This document shows, in pieces, positions 18,703 to 26,425 of a stretch of 64,000 nucleotides of DNA (positions are counted from its first letter, which is position 1; each line of letters starts with the position of its first letter). The notes under the pieces were generated by a model that saw only the letters and a list, made by a program, of their open reading frames with translations, was not told where the DNA came from and did no database searches. The position numbers and the translations under genes were made by a program. The DNA comes from Alphaproteobacteria bacterium (GTDB lineage: Bacteria; Pseudomonadota; Alphaproteobacteria; UBA8366). Location of the stretch: NCBI GenBank assembly GCA_009377445.1, contig WHUA01000001.1, forward strand, positions 124,001-188,000, in the 5' to 3' direction.

Positions 18703-19485
18703 ATGCGTTGGGCACGATTCGAAAGTAACGGCAAGCCGTCCTACGGCATCATCGAAGGCTCGGAGATCGAAGCGGTCGAGGGCGACATGCTGGGCAGCTA
18801 CAAGCGCACCGGCAGGCGGGTCGCGCTCGACAAGGCCAAGCTGCTGGTCCCGCTGGTGCCGCAGACCTTCTACGCGGCGGGACTGAACTATGTCGAACAC
18901 ATCATGGAACAGGCCAAGATGCATGGCCGCGAGCCCAACGTCCCGGAAAAGCCGGACATCGGCTATCGCGCCAACAATGCGCTGATCGCCCATGACGAGG
19001 ACGTCGTCATCCCGAAGGACGCGACGGACAAGGTGCAGTACGAGGCGGAGATCGTCGCCGTCGTCGGCAAGAAGGCGAAGAACCTGACCGAGAAGGACGC
19101 GCTGTCCTGCATCTTCGGCTACACCATCGGCAACGACGTGAGCGAGCGCACCTGGCAGAAGGACGACCGCACCTTCTGGCGCGCCAAGAACACCGACACC
19201 TTCAAGCCGATGGGGCCGTGGATCGAGACCGAAGTCGACCTCGACAAGCTGCGGACCATCGTCAAGGTCAACGGCAAGACGACGATCGAGTTCGACACCA
19301 ACCACATGCTGTTCGGCATCGCCCGCTACATCAGCGCGATGAGCAAGTACCTCACGCTGCATCCCGGCGACATGATCTGGATGGGCACCGAAGGCTCCGC
19401 GCCGAACCTCAAGGACGGCGACGTGGTGGAGATCGAGATCAACCAGATCGGCAAGCTGCGCAACCGCTTCGTCCGCGAGAAGTAG
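18703..19485 (+). CDS. Fumarylacetoacetate hydrolase family protein
   Basis: 260 residues. A short N-terminal domain (MRWARFESNGKPSYGIIEG) is followed by the FAH catalytic fold with FYAAGLNYVEHI, YEAEIVAVVGKKAKN (metal-binding glutamates), GYTIGNDVSERTWQ and DMIWMGTEG. Family members hydrolyse C-C bonds of acylpyruvates or isomerise/decarboxylate ring-cleavage products; this two-domain form resembles 5-oxopent-3-ene-1,2,5-tricarboxylate decarboxylase or acylpyruvase relatives. A GCGGAGGA ribosome binding site precedes the ATG. The exact substrate is unknown. Confidence 0.9.
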   Translation: MRWARFESNGKPSYGIIEGSEIEAVEGDMLGSYKRTGRRVALDKAKLLVPLVPQTFYAAGLNYVEHIMEQAKMHGREPNVPEKPDIGYRANNALIAHDEDVVIPKDATDKVQYEAEIVAVVGKKAKNLTEKDALSCIFGYTIGNDVSERTWQKDDRTFWRAKNTDTFKPMGPWIETEVDLDKLRTIVKVNGKTTIEFDTNHMLFGIARYISAMSKYLTLHPGDMIWMGTEGSAPNLKDGDVVEIEINQIGKLRNRFVREK

Positions 19486-19518
19486 GCCGCCCGCGACGGC
19501 GGCGCCACCGGCCCGGCG

Positions 19519-20499
19519 CTAATACCCCAGCGCCGGGTCGATCACGTTCCGCATCTCCTCGCCGTTCAGCATGCGCTGCAGATTGTCGAAGAATATATCG
19601 AGCGCGCGGGGCAGGTACTGCGCCGGATCGTCGGACGAGACGTGCGGCATCGCGATCAGGTTGCGCGTCGTCCACAAGGGCGACTCCGGCGGCAGCGGCT
19701 CTTCCGCGAAGACGTCGAGAACGGCGCCGCCGAGCCGGCCCGATGCGAGACGCTGGCGCAGCGCGTCATAGTCGACGATCGGGCCGCGGCCGATGTTGAC
19801 GACCCCCGCTCCGGGCTTCAGGCAGTCGAGCTCCGCGCCGCCGATCATGCCGCGCGTTTCCGCCGTCAGCGGCGCAGCGACCACCAGGAAATCGGCGTCG
19901 CGGAGCGCTTCGTGCAGCGCATCGCGGCCGAATATCTCGTCCACGTCGTCGTCCGGCGCCGGATAGCGCCTGACGCCACGGACCCTGAGCCCGAGCGCGC
20001 GCAGCGCCCGCGCCGACGCGCGTCCCATGTTACCGAGGCCGACGAGCGCGACCGTCTTGCCCGCGGCGAGCGGGGTGAAGATCTGCTCCCATTTCGCCTC
20101 GCGCTGACGGGCGATGATTTCCGGCAGCCGGGCGTTGAGCATGAGCACGGCCATGGTCACCGACTCCGCCGCCTTCGGCGCGTGCGTTCCGCTGTTGTTG
20201 GTCAGGATCACGCCGGGCGACAGCCAGTCGAGCGGCATCAGGTATTCGATACCCGCCGACGGCACGTTGAGCCATTTGAGCGCCGGCGCGGCGGCGGAGA
20301 GGTTTTCCTTGGGGAAGCGCTGGGCGAACAGGATATCCGCCGTCCGCATGTGCTGCGCGAAGTCCTCGCTGTCCCAGCCGAAGGTCACCGTCAGCCGGGC
20401 GGCGAGCGCCGGGTGGCGGCGGGCGGCGGCTTCGTAAACCGCCGGCGTGAGATGCATGTGCGGCGGCTTCGAGCGTAGACTGTCGATATGCAGATGCAT
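19519..20499 (-). CDS. D-2-hydroxyacid dehydrogenase family protein
   Basis: 326 residues. The catalytic domain begins MHLHIDSLRSKPP; the NAD-binding domain has ALVGLGNMGRASARAL (GxGxxG), then VVAAPLTAETRGMIG, VNIGRGPIVDYDAL (catalytic Arg region), DVFAEEPLP (Glu) and MPHVSSD (His). It reduces 2-keto acids or oxidises D-2-hydroxy acids. GGAGGG lies eight bases before the ATG. It is transcribed divergently from the M20 hydrolase gene with 96 bases between. A much longer frame running upstream is antisense to that gene and not real. Confidence 0.92.
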   Translation of the reverse strand: MHLHIDSLRSKPPHMHLTPAVYEAAARRHPALAARLTVTFGWDSEDFAQHMRTADILFAQRFPKENLSAAAPALKWLNVPSAGIEYLMPLDWLSPGVILTNNSGTHAPKAAESVTMAVLMLNARLPEIIARQREAKWEQIFTPLAAGKTVALVGLGNMGRASARALRALGLRVRGVRRYPAPDDDVDEIFGRDALHEALRDADFLVVAAPLTAETRGMIGGAELDCLKPGAGVVNIGRGPIVDYDALRQRLASGRLGGAVLDVFAEEPLPPESPLWTTRNLIAMPHVSSDDPAQYLPRALDIFFDNLQRMLNGEEMRNVIDPALGY

Positions 20500-20595
20500 C
20501 GGCGGACCCTCCCTGTCCGCCATCATAGCGAAGCGCGCCCGGCCGGTCTTGCGATTACGGCCGGGACCGGTGCGGAAACTTACAGGAAACCATCG

Positions 20596-21906
20596 ATGAC
20601 ACGATTGAGCGACACCGAGACCGGACGCCTGCTCGCGCAGGTCGACGGCAGCATGGCGATCGCCGAACGGCTGTTCGGCGATCTGGCGGAACAAACGGCC
20701 GATGGCGGCGGCGTGACGCGCGCGTCCTATGGCGAAGGCGAGCAGCTCGCGCACGACATGTTCGCCGGCTGCGCCAAAGACATCGGCCTGGAGGTGACGG
20801 CCGATCCCGCCGGTAACAGCTACTACACGCTGCCCGGCAGCGACCGGCAGGCGCCGCGGGTCATCACCGGCTCCCATCTCGACTCCGTGCCGAAGGGCGG
20901 CAACTACGACGGCGCCGCCGGCGTGGTCGCGGGACTGGCCGCCGCCGCCGCCATCAAGGAAGCCGGGATCGTGCCGGCCCAGGACATCGCCGTGATGGCC
21001 GTGCGCTCCGAGGAATGCGGAAGCTGGTTCGCCGGCGAGCACGGCGGGCATCTGGGCTCGCGCGCCGCGCTCGGCCTGATGAAGCCCAGCGAGCTGGAAA
21101 CGGCGATCCATCTCGGCTCCGGCAAGCCGCTCGGCGCGCAGATGAAGGATTTCGGCATCGACCCGCAGCGGCTGCTGGACCGTCCGCCCAGCCTCAACCG
21201 CGACATGGTGAAGGCGTATATCGAGCTGCATATCGAGCAGGGACCGGTGCTGGAGGCGAAAGGCAAGCCGGTCGGCATCGTCACGGGCATCCGCGGCAAT
21301 GCGCGGGCGCGCGCCGCCCGCTGCCTCGGCGAATACACGCATAGCGGCGCGGTGCCGCAGGATCACCGCCACGACGCGGTGCTGGCGGCCGCCGAGCTTC
21401 TCATCGATCTCGAGCGCGAGACGCTGGCGACATTGGCTGCCGGCGGCGACATCGTCTTCGCGGCCGGAAAATTCTACACCGATGCCGACATGCACAGCTT
21501 GACGAAGGTGCCGGGCGAGGTGGGCTTCACCCTCGACATCCGGAGCATCGACAAGGACACGTTCGTCCGCATGAGCGAGTTCGCCACGGCACGCGCGGCG
21601 GAGATCGAAAAGCGCCGCGGCGTCCGTTTCGAGATCGGCGCCTTTGCGTTCAGCAGGTCGACGGTCATGAACCTCGGCCACCGGCGAAGCATGGAGCAGG
21701 GCTGCGCCCTGCTATCGCTCGATGCGATGGACATCGCCAGCGGCGGCGGTCACGACGCGCAGGAGTTCGAGAGCTGCGGCATTCCGTCGTCCATGATCTT
21801 CGTGCGCAACGCGAACGGCAGCCACAACGCGCGCGAGTCGATGGAGATGGACGACTTCGAGAAGGGCACCCGGCTGCTCGCCTGGATGCTGGCGGGCGTT
21901 CTATAA
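20596..21906 (+). CDS. M20-family Zn hydrolase, N-carbamoyl-amino acid / allantoate amidohydrolase type
   Basis: 436 residues. Metal-ligand motifs are GSHLDSVPKGGNYDGAAGV, RSEECGSWF and HIEQGPVLEAKG; the last is diagnostic for the hydantoinase/carbamoylase branch (AmaB, allantoate amidohydrolase, beta-ureidopropionase). A later SGGGHDAQEF motif provides the final histidine. It probably hydrolyses an N-carbamoyl or ureido group, releasing ammonia and CO2 in nitrogen scavenging. The ATG follows an ACAGGAAA site. The substrate cannot be fixed from sequence alone. Confidence 0.9.
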   Translation: MTRLSDTETGRLLAQVDGSMAIAERLFGDLAEQTADGGGVTRASYGEGEQLAHDMFAGCAKDIGLEVTADPAGNSYYTLPGSDRQAPRVITGSHLDSVPKGGNYDGAAGVVAGLAAAAAIKEAGIVPAQDIAVMAVRSEECGSWFAGEHGGHLGSRAALGLMKPSELETAIHLGSGKPLGAQMKDFGIDPQRLLDRPPSLNRDMVKAYIELHIEQGPVLEAKGKPVGIVTGIRGNARARAARCLGEYTHSGAVPQDHRHDAVLAAAELLIDLERETLATLAAGGDIVFAAGKFYTDADMHSLTKVPGEVGFTLDIRSIDKDTFVRMSEFATARAAEIEKRRGVRFEIGAFAFSRSTVMNLGHRRSMEQGCALLSLDAMDIASGGGHDAQEFESCGIPSSMIFVRNANGSHNARESMEMDDFEKGTRLLAWMLAGVL

Positions 21907-21914
21907 CGCGGGGT

Positions 21915-21953
21915 CAAAAAGAAATCGGGCGCCGATCCACCCCGGCGCCCGAT
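21915..21953 (-). terminator. Rho-independent terminator
   Basis: Inverted repeat ATCGGGCGCCG (21924-21934) and CGGCGCCCGAT (21943-21953) with an eight-base loop. Read on the minus strand it is followed by TTTCTTTTT, a standard intrinsic terminator for the small gene at 21986-22198. It may also stop transcripts from the plus-strand hydrolase gene. Confidence 0.8.
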
Positions 21954-21985
21954 CTACAACGCTACTCGCCAAACAGAGCCTGAAA

Positions 21986-22198
21986 TCAGTTGCCCTCGCC
22001 GACCGGCGTGAAAAGACGCGGGTCTGCAAGCGCGGATATCGAGTACAGCCGCACATCCGAATTGTACTTCGCGATGCTGACGCGAGCGCGCGCGTGCGGC
22101 GGCTCGCCGTTCGGCGTGAACAGCTCGATCACTTCCAGTACGAAATCGGGGGCGTCCTTCTTCCGTAGCTTCGTCCCCACTGCCACTGGCTGAGGCAT
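21986..22198 (-). CDS. Small hypothetical protein
   Basis: 70 residues, starting MPQPVAVGTKLRKKDAPDF, with GGAGAG a few bases before the chosen ATG and a clear terminator beyond its stop. The pattern of alternating hydrophobic residues (FVLEVIELF, HARARVSIAKYNSDVRLYSI) suggests a small beta-rich fold. I do not recognise the family. An upstream ATG at 22231 would add 11 residues. It is probably monocistronic. Confidence 0.65.
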   Translation of the reverse strand: MPQPVAVGTKLRKKDAPDFVLEVIELFTPNGEPPHARARVSIAKYNSDVRLYSISALADPRLFTPVGEGN

Positions 22199-22409
22199 AA
22201 CACTCTCCGCGAAATCTCCGATGAAGGCCATAGTGGGGCGATACTGCTAAGAAATTGTTAACCCGCGAAAACTTCTTTCGGTCCGATCATCGGCGCCGAT
22301 CCTGTTAACCTTAACGCCCGCCGGCCACCGGGTTGCGCTTGGACGCAAGCCCCCGATTCGTCTATTCTTTCGCTCAAATTCGACAGGCATCGGAAAGGGA
22401 ATCCAGGGC

Positions 22410-22892
22410 ATGCCGGACGACATCAAGACGGCGCAGCCGCAGGGCGCGGTCGACACCTCGATCAAGCCGAGCTTCTTCCGCCTGCGCAGCCAGCTCGTCG
22501 ACGACGGGCGCAGCGAGACGCAAATGTTCGAGACCGAGAATATGTGGGCGCGGATGAAGGTCTACGCGTCGGGCGGCGAGAACACGCTGCACGCCCATCT
22601 GCACGAGGACCACGCCTTCATCATCCTCGCGGGGACCGCGACCTTCTTCGGCCCGAACGGCGAGGAGAAGCCGCTCGGCCGCAACGATGGGATCGTGCTG
22701 CCGGCCGGCAGCTTCTATCGCTTCCACGCGACGAGCGAGGAGCCGCTGGTCCTGCTGCGCGTCGGCTGCTTCACGAAGGACCGCGGCGACCTGAAGGACC
22801 GCATCGCCATTGACGGCGGCCCGCTGCCGGGCAAGTCGAAGGCCAACAAGTACAAGGCCCCGGTCTTCCGCCCGAACGCATTTTACGAGTAA
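22410..22892 (+). CDS. Cupin-domain protein
   Basis: 160 residues with a single cupin barrel: HAHLHEDHAFIILAGTATF is cupin motif 1 (metal-binding histidines and Glu) and LPAGSFYRFHA is motif 2. The N-terminus is charged and includes KPSFFRLRSQLVDDGRSETQ. The C-terminal tail is Lys/Pro-rich. Probably a metal-dependent small-molecule dioxygenase, isomerase or binding protein; nothing fixes the substrate. It stands between two intergenic regions, the downstream one a dispersed repeat. Confidence 0.82.
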   Translation: MPDDIKTAQPQGAVDTSIKPSFFRLRSQLVDDGRSETQMFETENMWARMKVYASGGENTLHAHLHEDHAFIILAGTATFFGPNGEEKPLGRNDGIVLPAGSFYRFHATSEEPLVLLRVGCFTKDRGDLKDRIAIDGGPLPGKSKANKYKAPVFRPNAFYE

Positions 22893-22904
22893 GCGGTCGA
22901 ATCA

Positions 22905-23076
22905 ACCCTCTCCGCCGGAGTGGCGGAGAGGGTGGCGCGCGAAGCGCGCCGGGCCTTCGCCTCGCCGAAGGGGCTTCGGCCCCGCAGGCGGGTGAGGTGT
23001 CGATCGCGCTATCTGCCGTGCCAACCCCACCTCTCCCTGACCCTCTCCGCCCCCAGGGGGCAGAGAGGGAAACGCG
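22905..23076. repeat. Second copy of the dispersed REP-like repeat
   Basis: Shares its opening hairpin (CTCTCCGCCGGAGTGGCGGA...), the GGTGGCGCGCGAAGCG stretch, GGTGAGGTGTCGATCG, GCCGTGCCAACC and the closing GAGAGGGAAACGCG with the copy at 1993-2121. It carries an extra segment of about 40 bases rich in its own short inverted repeats. It fills the gap between convergent genes and could act as a bidirectional transcript end. Confidence 0.75.
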
Positions 23077-23081
23077 AACTA

Positions 23082-23558
23082 TCACCGGACATGCCCGCGC
23101 GCTTCGGGGCGGGCGGCCAGCTCGCGGGCTTCGCGCGCCAGGAATTTCGCCACGCGCTCGGGCGCGAAGCCAAGCGCAACGAGGCCGGGGCCGGCGTTGG
23201 CGACCTCGCGGTAGTCGCGAATCTCGTCTCCGGCCAGCCGAAAGATGCTGACGCCTTCGAACAGAACGCGGCGCCCTTCCGAGCCCGCGAGCTTCGAGTC
23301 GTAGCTGAAGACGTATCGCGCGTAGCCGATGTCGCCGCCGCGCATCGGGTCGTGCATGTCCCAGCGGAAATTCTCCGCATCCCGGTGGAAGCGGTTCTCG
23401 ATCATGTCGGCGATGGCGGCGCGGCCATGGAACGTCCCGTAGAAGACGTCGTGGTAACAGCCGTCCTCGGTGAAGAGCGCGGCGAAGCGCTTGCCGTCGC
23501 CCGCGACCGCGGCGGCGGCGAAGACATCCAGCAGGCCGGCAAAGCGTGTGTTGGCCAT
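23082..23558 (-). CDS. SnoaL/NTF2-like family protein
   Basis: 158 residues with the alpha+beta cone pattern of the NTF2/SnoaL superfamily: FAALFTEDGCYHDVFYGTFHG, then IADMIENRFHRDAENFRWDM, and YVFSYDSKLAGSEGRRVLFEG. Members are ketosteroid-isomerase-like enzymes or binding proteins. Its start is two bases after the stop of the CinA-family gene, so both form one leftward operon. The specific reaction is unknown. Confidence 0.8.
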   Translation of the reverse strand: MANTRFAGLLDVFAAAAVAGDGKRFAALFTEDGCYHDVFYGTFHGRAAIADMIENRFHRDAENFRWDMHDPMRGGDIGYARYVFSYDSKLAGSEGRRVLFEGVSIFRLAGDEIRDYREVANAGPGLVALGFAPERVAKFLAREARELAARPEARGHVR

Positions 23559-23560
23559 GC

Positions 23561-24049
23561 TCACCGGCCTCCCTTCACCATCTCCTGCAGCAGCTCGAGC
23601 GCGGCGCGGGTGAAGGCCCACATGTTGGCCTCGCGGCCGGCGCTGCCGGTTTCCAGCGTGATGACTTTCTCCGCCGGGCCTGCGACCGCGATGCAGGTAT
23701 GCCCCGGCGCATCGCCGTAGCGGTTGCCTGTCGGCCCTGTCGCCCCCGTCTCGCCGATCGCCCAGTCCGACCCCATGCGGGCGCGGATGCTGCGGGCGAG
23801 CACCCTGGCGTGCGTCTCGGTCGCGGCGCGCTCCAGCGCCATGTCGGCGTCGCTGACGCCGCCCAGCCGCTGCTTCGCCTCGCGCGTATAGACGACGGCG
23901 CCGCCCCGGAAGTAGGCCGACGCCCCGCCCTGCGCCAGCAGCGCGGCGGAGATCAGCCCGCCGGTCGAGGATTCCGCGACCGCGACGGTGGCGCCGCGCT
24001 CCTTGAGCAGCGCGCCCACGGCGGCGGCAAGGGGTGAAAGATCGGTCAT
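23561..24049 (-). CDS. pncC: CinA-family nicotinamide-nucleotide amidohydrolase
   Basis: 162 residues matching the stand-alone C-terminal domain of CinA: AVAESSTGGLISAALL near residue 22 (active-site Ser/Thr region), then YFRGGAVVYTREAKQRLGGV and the glycine-rich IGETGATGPTGNRYG. The family deamidates NMN to nicotinate mononucleotide in the pyridine nucleotide cycle. The length equals the PncC-only form. It is the first gene of a two-gene operon with the SnoaL-like protein. Confidence 0.88.
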   Translation of the reverse strand: MTDLSPLAAAVGALLKERGATVAVAESSTGGLISAALLAQGGASAYFRGGAVVYTREAKQRLGGVSDADMALERAATETHARVLARSIRARMGSDWAIGETGATGPTGNRYGDAPGHTCIAVAGPAEKVITLETGSAGREANMWAFTRAALELLQEMVKGGR

Positions 24050-24206
24050 GGCTGCCTCCTGTCGCATTTCTTGCTCCTTCGACCCTGGCATGAGTCCGCC
24101 GCATCCGTCCACAACGGCGCCCCGCGATTGGCCCGCCGCCGGCCGATCCCCTAGAATGGCGGCGGAATGGCGGCGTGCCGGACAACTGGGACTGGAGTGC
24201 GGAAAG

Positions 24207-25064
24207 ATGGCGAGAATCGAGATCGTTCCGAGCGATGCGCCGATCGGCGCGGAGATCCGCGGCGTCGACCTGTCGAAAGGCATCGACGATGCGACCTTCG
24301 CCGAGATCGACGAGGCGCTGAGCGAGCACGGCGTCATTTTCCTGTCCGGCCAGCGCGTCACGCCGGCGCAGCAGGTCGATTTCAGCCGCCGCTTCGGCGA
24401 GCTGGAGGTCAACGCCTTCAGCAAGTTCGCGCTCGAGGACAATCCGGCGGTGCTCGTCGTCTCCAACATCAAGAAGGACGGCAAGGACATCGGCTATGCC
24501 GACGCCGGCAGCCACTGGCACACCGACATGTCCTACACCAGGACGCCGCCGCGGCTGACCATGCTTTATGCCGTCGAGGTGCCGCTCAAGAACGGCCAGC
24601 CGCTGGGCGACACCTGGTTCGCCAGCGCATGCGCCGCCTACGAGGATCTGCCCCCGGACCTGAAGAAGAAGATCGACGGCAAGCGCGCCGTCCACCGCTT
24701 CGCCGCCAAGGAGCGCGGCGTCAAGAAGCCGGTGCAGCTCACCGCCGATCAGATCGCCAAGAACCCGGACGTGATCCACCCCGTCGTGCGCAGCCACCCG
24801 GTGACCCGCCGCAAGGCGCTCTATGTCCGCAAGGGCGAATGCATCGCCATCGAGGCAATGCCGGAGGAGGAGGCGCTGCCGCTGATCGCCGAGCTGTCCG
24901 ACCGCATCACTCGCCCGGAGTACATCTACCGCCACAAATGGAAGGTCGGCGACCTGCTAATGTGGGACAACGCGCTGGTCCAGCACTGGGCGCCGCGCGA
25001 CTACGAATGGCCGGACCGCCGGCTGATGCTGAGGACCACGGTGAACGGATCGGTGCCGTTCTGA
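24207..25064 (+). CDS. TauD/TfdA family Fe(II)/2-oxoglutarate dioxygenase (copy 1)
   Basis: 285 residues. The metal triad is visible: His105-x-Asp107 in SHWHTDMSY and distal His260 in NALVQHWAPR, with Arg276 (RRLMLRTT) to bind 2-oxoglutarate. The N-terminus IGAEIRGVDLSKGIDD is typical of TauD/TfdA. It hydroxylates a substrate and may release sulfite, glyoxylate or similar products; the substrate is unknown. It is alone on its strand, followed by an 81-base palindrome. Two paralogues lie at 34547 and 37021. Confidence 0.93.
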   Translation: MARIEIVPSDAPIGAEIRGVDLSKGIDDATFAEIDEALSEHGVIFLSGQRVTPAQQVDFSRRFGELEVNAFSKFALEDNPAVLVVSNIKKDGKDIGYADAGSHWHTDMSYTRTPPRLTMLYAVEVPLKNGQPLGDTWFASACAAYEDLPPDLKKKIDGKRAVHRFAAKERGVKKPVQLTADQIAKNPDVIHPVVRSHPVTRRKALYVRKGECIAIEAMPEEEALPLIAELSDRITRPEYIYRHKWKVGDLLMWDNALVQHWAPRDYEWPDRRLMLRTTVNGSVPF

Positions 25065-25078
25065 GAGGTCCGAAGGAT

Positions 25079-25159
25079 CGTAGCCCGGATGGAGCGTCAG
25101 CGTAATCCGGGGCGGGGAGTGCGATATCCCGGATTACGCTTCGCTCCATCCGGGCTACG
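25079..25159. repeat. Long palindromic repeat element
   Basis: Near-perfect inverted repeat of about 30 bases per arm: CGTAGCCCGGATGGAGCG then GCGTAATCCGG on the left, and CCGGATTACGC then CGCTCCATCCGGGCTACG on the right, around a short GC-rich spacer. It has the look of the widespread 'tagcccggatgaagcg' palindromes of proteobacteria. It lies between two convergent genes and would form a strong RNA hairpin at the ends of both transcripts. Confidence 0.85.
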
Positions 25160-25168
25160 TATGAAACG

Positions 25169-25579
25169 TCAGCCCTGTGGCTGCGGCTCCGCTGAGGGGC
25201 CATTCTGCCGGCGGCGCTCGCTCATGAACTGGTCGAACTCGGCCTTGTCCTTCGCCTGGCGCAGGCGGTCGAGGAAATCCATGAACTCCTTCTGCTCCTC
25301 CTCGAGGCGGCGGAAGGTTTCCGCGCGGTACTCGTCGAAGGCGGTATTGCCGCTCGTCCCGGGGCGCCGCCAGATTGGTCCTCCACCAGGCCCGTACCAG
25401 CGCCCGCGCGCGCTCCGCATCTCGCCCATGCCGCTTCGCTTTCCGCACGCCATACGTCCGCTCCATATCAGGTAAGCCAAGATCGCCAAGCCAGCCGGCC
25501 AGAACAGGATGAATGCCAGGACCATCACGCCGATCCAGGCCGGCTTGCCGATGTCGTCTAGTCTCGCAACGAGGTCCAT
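25169..25579 (-). CDS. DUF2852 family membrane-anchored protein
   Basis: 136 residues. An N-terminal hydrophobic segment (about 14-39, WIGVMVLAFILFWPAGLAIL) anchors it; the C-terminal half is a charged helix with FDEYRAETFRRLEEEQKEF and RQAKDKAEFDQFMSERR, characteristic of DUF2852 proteins. CGAGGGAGAGC precedes the ATG. The upstream promoter region has a palindrome (25593-25617) related to one at the tetR gene start, suggesting shared control. Function unknown. Confidence 0.82.
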   Translation of the reverse strand: MDLVARLDDIGKPAWIGVMVLAFILFWPAGLAILAYLIWSGRMACGKRSGMGEMRSARGRWYGPGGGPIWRRPGTSGNTAFDEYRAETFRRLEEEQKEFMDFLDRLRQAKDKAEFDQFMSERRRQNGPSAEPQPQG

Positions 25580-25592
25580 GCTCTCCCTCGCG

Positions 25593-25617
25593 ATGTGAAT
25601 GTTAATGACATTTACAT
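25593..25617. promoter_or_regulatory. Palindromic operator candidate upstream of the DUF2852 gene
   Basis: ATGTGAATG, seven bases, CATTTACAT: nine-base arms with one mismatch, centred about 26 bases before the DUF2852 start in an A+T-rich patch. The outer half-sites ATGTGA/TTACAT recur at the tetR start (26358-26376) with closer spacing. Binding by the neighbouring TetR protein is inference. Confidence 0.4.
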
Positions 25618-25693
25618 AAATAAGAAAGACGCCCTCCGCTGTCAAGACGGCAGGCGCAAAATTCGCACGCCCCCACTCAGGCAATCGCGCGGA

Positions 25694-26359
25694 TCAGCGC
25701 GGGTCCGATGCCTTTTCCCGGCCAAGCCCAAGCCCTTCCAGGTAGATCAATACGGCCGCCTCGAGCAGGTCTTCCGCGCTCATCGGCAGCTTGCGCCGTC
25801 CCGCGTCGCCGCGGGCGAAGAGCGAGGCGATGCCGTGGGCGAGCGCCCAGATGTGCAATGCCACCATCAGGGCCGGCGGGCGGACGGGCTGAGGCAAGGT
25901 CGCGCAGAGCGCCTCCGACGCGTTGCGCACGATGGCGAAGGCGCGGTCGCCGGCCTGGCGCAGCTCGGGATGATCGTCGAGCGGAACGCCGGCCTCGAAC
26001 ATGGCCGAGTAATAGGCGGGCTCGGTGCGCGCGAAGGCGAGGTAGGCTTTCCCGAGATTGCCCAGGGCCGTGAAGGTGTCCGGGCGGCCTTCGTTCCAGG
26101 CATTGGTCAGGAAAGCCTCGAAGCGCCCGAAGCCTTGCCGCGCCACATCGGCCATGAGGGCGTCGCGATCGCGGAAATGGCGGTAGGGCGCCGCCGGGCT
26201 GACGCCGGCCGCGCGCGCGGCGTCCGCAAAGGTGAAGCCGGCGGGGCCCTTCGCCGCAATCAGGTCGAGCGCCGCCTTGATCAGCGCTTCCCGCAGATTG
26301 CCGTGGTGATAGCCGCGCCGCCCCGCGCCGCCCTTATGCCCGCTCCCGGTCCAGCTCAT
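25694..26359 (-). CDS. TetR/AcrR family transcriptional regulator
   Basis: About 221 residues. The N-terminal helix-turn-helix domain is clear: LREALIKAALDLIAAKGPAGFTFADAA then GVSPAAPYRHFRDRDALMADV. The C-terminal ligand domain contains YLAFARTEPAYYSAMFEAG and a late MVALHIWALAHGIASLF helix, matching the WHG-type C-terminal domain. An earlier ATG at 26383 is possible, but the palindrome at 26358-26376 overlaps it, suggesting autoregulation at this start. It lies between the DUF2852 gene and the amidase operon, all leftward. Confidence 0.92.
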   Translation of the reverse strand: MSWTGSGHKGGAGRRGYHHGNLREALIKAALDLIAAKGPAGFTFADAARAAGVSPAAPYRHFRDRDALMADVARQGFGRFEAFLTNAWNEGRPDTFTALGNLGKAYLAFARTEPAYYSAMFEAGVPLDDHPELRQAGDRAFAIVRNASEALCATLPQPVRPPALMVALHIWALAHGIASLFARGDAGRRKLPMSAEDLLEAAVLIYLEGLGLGREKASDPR

Positions 26360-26376
26360 GTGAATAGGTCTTACAT
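26358..26376. promoter_or_regulatory. Palindromic operator candidate at the tetR start
   Basis: ATGTGA, seven bases, TTACAT: six-base arms with one mismatch at the tetR start codon. It shares half-sites with the palindrome at 25593-25617. The position fits repression of tetR by its own product. Confidence 0.4.
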
Positions 26377-26425
26377 GAGTCACGGCACCGCCGCAGCCGG
26401 AATGTTGCGGCAGGAATCGGGGGGA

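Noticed and set aside
20500..21681. N-terminal extension of the D-2-hydroxyacid dehydrogenase frame of about 390 codons
   Set aside because: It runs antisense through the M20 hydrolase. The internal ATG at 20499 has a GGAGGG site and the usual N-terminus.
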